In this document: positions 23,972 through 29,134 of the stretch, piece after piece | Layout of the letters: every line of letters starts with the position of its first letter | Numbering within the stretch: position 1 is the first letter of the stretch | Origin: Gammaproteobacteria bacterium | GTDB taxonomy: Bacteria; Pseudomonadota; Gammaproteobacteria; HK1 | NCBI GenBank assembly: GCA_020444775.1 | Contig: JAGRHX010000228.1 | Span: 1 to 29,134 of the forward strand | DNA: 29,134 bases | Direction of reading: 5' to 3' | Notes under the pieces: model-generated | The model's database searches: none | Seen by the model: only the letters and a program-made list of their open reading frames with translations | What the model was told of the DNA's origin: nothing | Made by a program: the position numbers and the translations under genes

Positions 23972-24775
23972 AATGTCGGTCTCGTTCAGCCGATGGCCCC
24001 AGCTGCGCTTGGCGTGCAGATAACGGCGGTTCCACTGCGAGACACCGCTGACGTGCTTGACCGGCGTGATGCGGCTCAAGCCGAGCTGAGCCAGGTCGCG
24101 GATCTTCTTCGGGTTGTTGGTCAGTAATCGGAACGGCCGCTCGCCGATGAAGTATTTCAACAGCGAGGCCGCATCGCTGAAGTCTCGTGAGTCGTCCGGT
24201 AGCCCCAGCGAGCGATTGGCCTGATAGGTGTCCTCGCCGCCGTCCTGCAGCAGATAGGTGGCGGCCTTGGCCCACAGTCCGATGCCACGGCCCTCGTGTC
24301 CGGCCATGTAGATCACATACCCGCCTCGGGGATCCTCGTGGATACGGTGGATGGCCGCGTCCAGCTGTGGGCCGCATTCGCAGCGTTCGGAGCCGAACAC
24401 GTCACCGGTCAGGCAGCTCGAATGCACCCGTACCAGCGGGTCGTCGCCGGGCTCGCCGATGACCAGCACGCTGTTCACCGCCATCGACGAGACCAGATGC
24501 GAGAACAGATGCTGGCCACCGCGCGCCTTCAGATCGCGGGCCAGCGCCTCCACCTGACCCAGCTCGGTGCTGCGCACCGCGGCGTACCATTTGACCTGTA
24601 CCCGCACGGACGGCATGGAGACCGGAAGCGGAATGGGACCGAGCAGGTTGATGGCACGCGCACCGGCCGCGACCGGTGCGTCCGGGTCGATTCGCTGACC
24701 CGACTCGTCGATGCGGATGAGCTTGTCCTCGGCGATCAGCCGGCCGCGGACTTCGGGATTGAGGTAGGTGAACAA
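23963..24775 (-). CDS. ribA: GTP cyclohydrolase II (stand-alone, N-terminally extended)
   Basis: A 270-residue enzyme that opens GTP to the first riboflavin precursor. Zinc ligands Cys121, Cys132 and Cys134 lie in SSCLTGDVFGSERCECG. GHEGRGIGL is at 159-167. Tyr174 (ATYLLQDGG) and Asp195/Arg197 (PDDSRDF) align with Tyr105, Asp126 and Arg128 of E. coli RibA, and LLTNNPKKI is at 217-225. So the active site appears complete. It is about 70 residues longer at the N-terminus than E. coli RibA and has no RibB domain. The start is TTG, supported by AGGAG eight bases upstream; no ATG lies in frame nearby. Its place between a phosphotriesterase homologue and an acyl-CoA dehydrogenase, away from rib genes, suggests flavin supply or a specialised ring-opening role; both are guesses. 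Confidence 0.88.
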   Translation of the reverse strand: MFTYLNPEVRGRLIAEDKLIRIDESGQRIDPDAPVAAGARAINLLGPIPLPVSMPSVRVQVKWYAAVRSTELGQVEALARDLKARGGQHLFSHLVSSMAVNSVLVIGEPGDDPLVRVHSSCLTGDVFGSERCECGPQLDAAIHRIHEDPRGGYVIYMAGHEGRGIGLWAKAATYLLQDGGEDTYQANRSLGLPDDSRDFSDAASLLKYFIGERPFRLLTNNPKKIRDLAQLGLSRITPVKHVSGVSQWNRRYLHAKRSWGHRLNETDIEF

Positions 24776-24925
24776 GCTGGGTCTCCTGTCGCGAAGGCCG
24801 GCATGCGCCGACGCCCACGACGCAGCCCGGTAACCGGCAACTATACAGACTCCGACGTCGTCCGGTGGCGACGATGCGGCTCTGGGGACTCGCGTCGGGG
24901 ACCGTCCTCTCGCTCAGGGTGACGT

Positions 24926-25882
24926 TCAGCCACCGCTGAAAAAGCGACGAGGATTGTCCACGAACATGCCCTGGATGGTCTGCTCGCTGACGCCCATGTC
25001 ACGCAGTTCGGGCAGCACGTGGCGATGGATGAACAGATACTGGTCCGGATTGCGCAGGTAGAACTCGTGCTGTTCGGCGATGCTGCCGTCGTTCTGCTCC
25101 TTGTGCAGATGCAGGCAGATGCAGTCGTGCGACGGGCAGATGCGCTCGGCATGGCCCATGTCGATGAGTGTCTTCAGCGTGCGGGTACGCATCCGTGGGC
25201 TGACCAGACGCCCGGGGTAGCGATCCCAGCCCAGGTAACAACCCTGGTCGAGGATCCACCGCAGATACTCGGTGTCGGTGGTGTCGTTGCAGTGGTCGAT
25301 CTTGACCCGGGTGAGGTCTACACCCTCCTCGCGAAATATCTCGATCTGGCGTCGGGCGAGTTGGGTGCTGGGGTGGGAGTGAGCCATGATCGGCAGCCCC
25401 GTCTGGATGTGGGCGCGGGCGACCGCGCGTGCCATCACCTCGAGCTCGCCGGTCACACCGTCCAGATCAGCCGCGCATTTGAGCAGCCCGGCCTTGATAC
25501 CGGTGTCGCCGAAGCCGTGTTCGACATCGCGCACGAACTCCCGGGCCATCTGGTTGGCGGAAACGCCACGCAGGAAGCGTGGCACGTCGAGCCACCAGCC
25601 GGTGACATTGATGATGTTCATACCGGACGCCGCCGCCACCCGCGCGAGCAGCTCGGGCTCGCGGCCGAGATCGAAGGTGGTGGCATCGACCAGGGTCGAG
25701 ATGCCGGCCGCCCGGGCCCGCTCCAATGCCTGCACCGCGCGTGACTCTCGATCCTCGGGCCCGAACAAGGCTGGATGGCTTCGATACAGGTTTGGCGCGG
25801 ACACCATGATGTGCTCGTGCATGAGTGTAAAGCCAAGCTGATCCGCGGCAATCGGACCGGTTACGGTGTTTATGCTCGTCAT
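24926..25882 (-). CDS. Phosphotriesterase-family metal-dependent hydrolase
   Basis: A 318-residue TIM-barrel hydrolase of the phosphotriesterase/lactonase family. The binuclear metal site is complete: HEH (22-24), probable carboxylated Lys135 (IKAGLLKCAAD), His168 in PIMAHSH, His197 in KIDHCNDTTD and Asp253 in CPSHDC. Lys135 follows the IxAGxxK pattern of the family. Most natural members hydrolyse lactones or esters rather than organophosphates. ATG 25882 is chosen (GCAGGG-type weak site just upstream); the longer frame has no family homology in its first 39 residues. It is probably first in a minus-strand run with ribA (150-bp gap) and the acyl-CoA dehydrogenase, and diverges from the TfdA-like gene across 129 bp. 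Confidence 0.9.
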   Translation of the reverse strand: MTSINTVTGPIAADQLGFTLMHEHIMVSAPNLYRSHPALFGPEDRESRAVQALERARAAGISTLVDATTFDLGREPELLARVAAASGMNIINVTGWWLDVPRFLRGVSANQMAREFVRDVEHGFGDTGIKAGLLKCAADLDGVTGELEVMARAVARAHIQTGLPIMAHSHPSTQLARRQIEIFREEGVDLTRVKIDHCNDTTDTEYLRWILDQGCYLGWDRYPGRLVSPRMRTRTLKTLIDMGHAERICPSHDCICLHLHKEQNDGSIAEQHEFYLRNPDQYLFIHRHVLPELRDMGVSEQTIQGMFVDNPRRFFSGG

Positions 25883-25933
25883 TGCCCTGCCCTGTCGTTC
25901 GGTGTATGGGTGAGATGGAAATGCCGTCGGGCC

Positions 25934-25952
25934 CGGGCCCATCCGGGGCCCG
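25934..25952. other. GC hairpin in the divergent leader region
   Basis: CGGGCCC and GGGCCCG form a 7-bp stem around ATCCG. It lies 60 bp before the TfdA-like start and 52 bp before the phosphotriesterase-like start. It could be a leader structure or an operator of a shared regulator. No T-run follows. Confidence 0.3.
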
Positions 25953-26011
25953 TGGCTACCCGGAGCACACATCGGCCGGGCCGTGACCGCGTGCCGCACT
26001 GGAGAACCGAC

Positions 26012-26893
26012 TTGAGCCTCGAACTAGAACCAATCAAGCCCGAATTCGTCGCGGTCGTGCACGGCCTCGATCTGCGCGAGCCATTGTCCGACCCGACTGT
26101 CGAGCTGCTGCGGCAGGCCATCGCCCGCTACGCGGTGCTGGTGTTCCATGACCAGCGCCTGGACGATACGACGCAGCTCGCGTTCAGCAAACGGCTTGGT
26201 CCAATCCAGCCCGCGGTCGGCAACAACGTCACCCCGCAGGCGGAGCGTCGACTGGCCGCGGACTTCTCGGACGTGTCGAACCTGGCCGGCTCGTCACGGA
26301 TCTTCCAGCGCGAGGATCGCGCGCGGCTGTTCGGCTTCGGCAACCAGCTCTGGCACTCTGACGCATCGTATCGTGCCATACCTGCAAAGTACTCGATCCT
26401 GTCCGCGCGGACGGTGCCGGACAGCGGCGGTAACACCGAGTTCGCGGACATGCGGGCGGCCTGGGAGGCGTTGGACCAGGCCACCCGCGCGCAGCTCGAG
26501 GGCCTGGTGGCCGAGCATTCGTTGATGCATTCGCGATCCCTGCTCGGCTTCACCACCTTCAGCGATTCGGAGCAGGAGGTCTTCGCTCCCGTCCGCCACC
26601 GCATGGTGCGCAGCGTGCCCGAGCATGCGCGCAAGTCGCTGTATCTGTCCGCGCATGCCGGGGCCATTGTCGGCTGGCCGGTGCCGGAGGCACGGATGTT
26701 CATCTTCGATCTGATGGAGCAGGCGACTCGGCCGGAGCTCGTCTACGCCCATGAATGGCGACTGCACGATCTGATCATCTGGGACAATCGGCAGACCATG
26801 CATCGTGTGCGACCCTTTGATGACCTGAACGTGGTGCGCGACATGCGTCGCACGACGATCATGGGTGACGGACCGACCGTGGAGCAGGTCTGA
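26012..26893 (+). CDS. TfdA-like Fe(II)/2-oxoglutarate dioxygenase
   Basis: A 293-residue oxygenase closest in pattern to TfdA, which cleaves 2,4-dichlorophenoxyacetate by hydroxylating its ether side chain. The triad is His115 and Asp117 in NQLWHSDASY and His264 in QTMHRVRPF, almost the spacing of TfdA, with Arg280 placed for 2-oxoglutarate. The segment AKYSILSARTVPDSGGNTEFADMRAAW is characteristic of this subgroup in two overlapping parts (SILSARTVP and NTEFADMRAAW). The start is TTG 26012 with GGAGA at good spacing; a GTG at 25991 is possible but lacks a site. It ends in a convergent gap with a strong hairpin before the aldolase gene. Substrate could be an aryloxy or other ether acid; unproven. 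Confidence 0.88.
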   Translation: MSLELEPIKPEFVAVVHGLDLREPLSDPTVELLRQAIARYAVLVFHDQRLDDTTQLAFSKRLGPIQPAVGNNVTPQAERRLAADFSDVSNLAGSSRIFQREDRARLFGFGNQLWHSDASYRAIPAKYSILSARTVPDSGGNTEFADMRAAWEALDQATRAQLEGLVAEHSLMHSRSLLGFTTFSDSEQEVFAPVRHRMVRSVPEHARKSLYLSAHAGAIVGWPVPEARMFIFDLMEQATRPELVYAHEWRLHDLIIWDNRQTMHRVRPFDDLNVVRDMRRTTIMGDGPTVEQV

Positions 26894-26953
26894 CCTTACT
26901 GGGATCGGGCGCGTGAGCCCGCCCGGCGGGGTCCGGATGATGGGCTCGGCGAT

Positions 26954-26983
26954 GGCCAGCGCCGCTGTGGCGCGACGCTGGCC
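26954..26983. terminator. Hairpin between convergent TfdA-like and aldolase genes
   Basis: GGCCAGCG and CGCTGGCC form an 8-bp stem. The interior (GCGCC/GGCGC) can pair in an alternative fold. It lies in the 101-bp gap between convergent stops, 60 bp after the plus-strand gene. No T-run; probable bidirectional terminator. Confidence 0.5.
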
Positions 26984-26994
26984 GGATGCGGGGC

Positions 26995-27783
26995 TCAGTA
27001 GTTCTTGGGCGCCGCGGCCGGGCTCTTGCCGCGTACCGCGTTGACACCGTTCTGACAGGCGGCGGCCATCAACCGCGCATCGTTCAGCAGGGTTGCGAAG
27101 CGGTAGCCCTGCTCGTATCGGGTCAGTATGGTTTCCGGGCCGTCGCAGTGAATGCCCGGGATCAGACCTGCGGCATTGGTCAGATCGGCGATTTTCTTGA
27201 TGCCGTCGATGACCTTCTGCGCGGTCGGCGCGAGCGTCGCCTGCTCACCCATGCTCAGACCCAGATCGGACGGTCCGACGTAGACCCCGTCCAGCCCTTC
27301 GACCTTGAGGATCTCGGGCAGGTTGGCAATCGCCTGCTCTGTCTCGATCATGGCCAGCACCAGCACCTCGTCGTTGGCGTGCTGCACGTAGTCGGCGCCG
27401 CCATAGATCGAAGCTCGGAACGGTCCGTTGGAGCGCGAGCCCAGCGGCGGATAGCGACATGCCGTGACCAGCGCCCGGGCCTCCGCCACGGTGTTGATCA
27501 TGGGGCAGATCACGCCATAGGCGCCGGCGTCGAGGACACGCATGATGATTCCCGGCTCGTTCCATGGCACCCGGATCATCGGCACCGCGTCGGTGGTGCA
27601 GATGGCCTGGAACATCGGCACCACGCTGGGAAACGGCACGCAGCCGTGCTGCATATCGATGGTGACGCTTTCGAAGCCCGCGTTGGCGACGATCTCCGCC
27701 GACATCGAGTTGGGGATGCCGAGCCAGCCATTGATGGTGTTGGCGCCCGACTTCCATATCTCGCGCAGCTTGTTCTTTCTCAC
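26995..27783 (-). CDS. HpcH/HpaI-family class II aldolase
   Basis: A 262-residue metal-dependent aldolase that cleaves 4-hydroxy-2-oxo acids to pyruvate (or a related 2-oxo acid) and an aldehyde. Family residues are visible: IDMQHG with Asp43 and His46 (general base), Arg71 in MIRVPW, Glu147 in AMIETEQA and Asp173 in VGPSDLGLSMG as metal ligands, and PPLGSRSNGP for substrate phosphate/carboxylate contact. The start is GTG 27783, supported by AAGGAG eight bases upstream. It lies 116 bp after the DUF1932 dehydrogenase on the same strand and is probably cotranscribed. The two would suit a dehydrogenation-then-cleavage step at the end of a catabolic route, which is inference. Confidence 0.9.
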   Translation of the reverse strand: MRKNKLREIWKSGANTINGWLGIPNSMSAEIVANAGFESVTIDMQHGCVPFPSVVPMFQAICTTDAVPMIRVPWNEPGIIMRVLDAGAYGVICPMINTVAEARALVTACRYPPLGSRSNGPFRASIYGGADYVQHANDEVLVLAMIETEQAIANLPEILKVEGLDGVYVGPSDLGLSMGEQATLAPTAQKVIDGIKKIADLTNAAGLIPGIHCDGPETILTRYEQGYRFATLLNDARLMAAACQNGVNAVRGKSPAAAPKNY

Positions 27784-27899
27784 GTATCGACTCCTTACTG
27801 GGGTGTTGGGTCGCGGTGCGCCGGTTCGTGCTCGGACAGGCTCGGCCGCGGGCTTGGGCGGATGGCGGTCGGCTCACGCAGCGGGGCCGACCGGTCGAC

Positions 27900-28847
27900 T
27901 CAGTCCTTTACGCTCTGGGTGTGTCCGACGACCCGTTCGCTCAGCACCTGCAGGGCTTCCTCGAAGCTGAGCTTACGGTCGTCACTACGTGCGACGTCGG
28001 CATCCACGGTGCGTGCGTGACTACGCCGCGTGGCCTCCGACATCAGCGGTGTCATGCCGAGCTCGAAGAGGTTCTCGTTGACCTTGTCCACCTCCTCCAT
28101 GCGGCGTCGGGCGTGCTGCAGATGGGTAACGGTGAGGGTGCGCAGGAAGCCCTGGAAGGTTCGAGCCTGGATGTCGTCGAAGCCGGCCATGACCTCGTCG
28201 ACGAGCCCGGAGCGATGTGCCGCGACCAGGCATTCGACGGCCAGCGCCTCGATACCCTTGGTCATGATGCTGCGGAGGATCTTGACTGCCGAGGCGTCGC
28301 CGGCGCGATCGCTGAGCACCCGCACATTGAAGCCCAGCGGTGTCATCCATGTCGCGGCGCGCTGCGCCGCCGGGCCCGCAAGCAGGAACGGCGCGCGGTG
28401 TCCATCAGTGGCGAAGCCACCCATGGCGGCGATGTCCACATAGTCGATGCCGGCGGCCTGGGCCTGCGCGGCCAGCGCCGCGGCTTGCGGACCGGTCAGT
28501 GTGTTGACGTCCAGAAACAGGGTGCCGGGACGCAGGTGCGGTAGGGCGGCGGTCAGCGCCTGCGCCGCCTGCACGCCGGTCACCACGCTGAAGACCGCCT
28601 GGGCCTCAGCCAGCACCGCGCCATAGCCGGCGTCCAGGCTCACTCCGAGCTGTTCGGCCCGAGCGCGGATCGCCGGACCGCGTGCGTTGCCGGTGAGGGC
28701 GATGTCTACGCCGACAAGGCGCCGTCTCGGATCGCCACCGCGCCACTCGTCGCGCAGTCCCCGGGCGATGGCGCTGCCCGCCTCGCCGAGGCCGAGCAGG
28801 GCGACGGTGTCCACGCCGGAGTCGGGGTTCGGTTGCGCTGTCATCAT
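27900..28847 (-). CDS. NAD(P)-dependent beta-hydroxyacid-type dehydrogenase with DUF1932 domain
   Basis: A 315-residue oxidoreductase. The N-terminal Rossmann fold has GLGEAGSAIARGL (19-31), preceded by the VALLGLG strand; the next landmarks are FLDVNTLTGPQAAAL and the catalytic-helix Lys in SAVKILRSIMTKGIEAL. The C-terminal part matches the PF09130/DUF1932 module found with 6-phosphogluconate-dehydrogenase-like enzymes. Such proteins occur in aromatic and sugar-acid catabolic clusters, but few have been assayed. Start: tandem ATGs at 28847 and 28844, after a duplicated Shine-Dalgarno unit (see the 28849 repeat). It probably leads the aldolase operon. Confidence 0.87.
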   Translation of the reverse strand: MMTAQPNPDSGVDTVALLGLGEAGSAIARGLRDEWRGGDPRRRLVGVDIALTGNARGPAIRARAEQLGVSLDAGYGAVLAEAQAVFSVVTGVQAAQALTAALPHLRPGTLFLDVNTLTGPQAAALAAQAQAAGIDYVDIAAMGGFATDGHRAPFLLAGPAAQRAATWMTPLGFNVRVLSDRAGDASAVKILRSIMTKGIEALAVECLVAAHRSGLVDEVMAGFDDIQARTFQGFLRTLTVTHLQHARRRMEEVDKVNENLFELGMTPLMSEATRRSHARTVDADVARSDDRKLSFEEALQVLSERVVGHTQSVKD

Positions 28848-28848
28848 C

Positions 28849-28872
28849 GTTCTCCTGCCTGTTCTCCTGCCT
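28849..28872. repeat. Tandem 12-bp repeat duplicating the ribosome-binding site
   Basis: GTTCTCCTGCCT occurs twice in direct tandem (28849-28860 and 28861-28872). On the minus strand each copy reads AGGCAGGAGAAC, so the dehydrogenase mRNA has two AGGAG sites 12 bases apart, only the nearer one correctly spaced from the ATG. The far copy may be silent or act as a standby site. Confidence 0.8.
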
Positions 28873-29079
28873 GAACGGGGCCGGCACGATGGTGCGAACG
28901 GCCGGCCGGCAGCATGCCATACGCGCCCGCAAGTCGGAATCGCCGGCCAGTGTGGCCGTGTGTCGCCGTGGGGTTGGATTGCCGTAGCGGCCGGGGTGTG
29001 CGTCCCCGTGAGCCCAGGGGTGTCGGGGGTGTGTGTCCTGTTGGGCCGTCCGCGGTGTGTGTGCCGGTGGGCTGGTCCT
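28873..29079. other. Terminal non-coding stretch, increasingly low-quality
   Basis: About 200 bp upstream of the dehydrogenase gene. The first part is normal GC-rich sequence. From roughly 28950 it becomes strongly G/T-biased with short GTGTG and GGGG runs, unlike anything else in the window. This is what degraded read ends look like in a contig tail. No gene is called; any promoter here is unreliable. Confidence 0.6.
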
Positions 29080-29134
29080 AGATCGGAAGAGCGGCGGGTA
29101 GGGACAGTGAGTGGATCTCGGGGGGGGCCGCAGC
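29080..29134 (+). other. Illumina TruSeq adapter read-through (assembly artefact)
   Basis: Starts with AGATCGGAAGAGC, the invariant first 13 bases of the Illumina TruSeq adapter. The remaining 42 bases follow the universal-adapter reverse complement without gaps, including TAGGGA and GATCTCGG. By hand I count about 44 of 55 identical, with most errors toward G, as expected for a failing read end. This is not genomic DNA. Confidence 0.95.

Noticed and set aside
22843..24051. Plus-strand open frame (402 codons) opposite the acyl-CoA dehydrogenase
   Set aside because: It mirrors the codons of the dehydrogenase and runs across an intergenic gap and into ribA. No motif and no ribosome site.

Overview
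This is a 29.1-kb, GC-rich, gene-dense bacterial window. It reads like a high-GC proteobacterium, probably gammaproteobacterial: FtsH, a complete PotFGHI-type polyamine importer, Gram-negative signal peptides, purine-rich Shine-Dalgarno sites, and several GTG/TTG starts. No taxonomic marker gene is present, so the assignment is an inference. The right edge is almost certainly a raw assembly end: the last 55 bases match Illumina TruSeq adapter sequence, and the bases before it look degraded.

Layout. (1) 1-3443: the N-terminal part of ftsH (minus strand, cut by the window edge), diverging from a P-type cation ATPase with an atypical transmembrane ion site. (2) 3489-7616: two hotdog/MaoC-type proteins (minus), an amidohydrolase and a ketopantoate-reductase-like enzyme (plus), and a TauD-type dioxygenase (minus). 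(3) 7918-15569: nine plus-strand genes: binding protein, ATPase and two permeases of a polyamine-type ABC importer, then a PhyH dioxygenase, an SDR, a VOC protein, a ComB-like phosphatase and a second SDR. Most junctions overlap or are short, and there are three ATGA-type overlaps, so this is probably one or two operons. (4) 15600-17049: two small exported or membrane-anchored proteins (Sel1 repeats; a helical periplasmic protein). (5) 17520-18977: a divergent argininosuccinate-lyase-superfamily enzyme ending at a strong hairpin. (6) 19114-22188: a large exported YncE-like propeller fused to a PF04185 phosphoesterase, with a Pho-box-like direct repeat upstream. (7) 22684-25882: acyl-CoA dehydrogenase, GTP cyclohydrolase II and a phosphotriesterase-family hydrolase in a minus-strand run, diverging from (8) a TfdA-like dioxygenase (26012-26893). 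(9) 26995-28847: an HpcH/HpaI aldolase and a DUF1932 dehydrogenase (minus), then the contig end.

Taken together, regions 2, 3, 5 and 7-9 look like accessory catabolism: import of a cationic or amino-containing organic molecule, oxidation by three Fe(II)/2-oxoglutarate oxygenases, dehydrogenation by SDRs, hydrolysis by two metal-dependent TIM-barrel hydrolases, and C-C or C-N cleavage by an aldolase and a lyase, with CoA-linked steps (MaoC, ACAD). The substrate cannot be read from the sequence. I see no CRISPR array, rRNA, tRNA, transposase, phage gene or recognisable defence system. The catabolic assembly is uncharacterised as far as I can tell, but I do not claim a new class of system.
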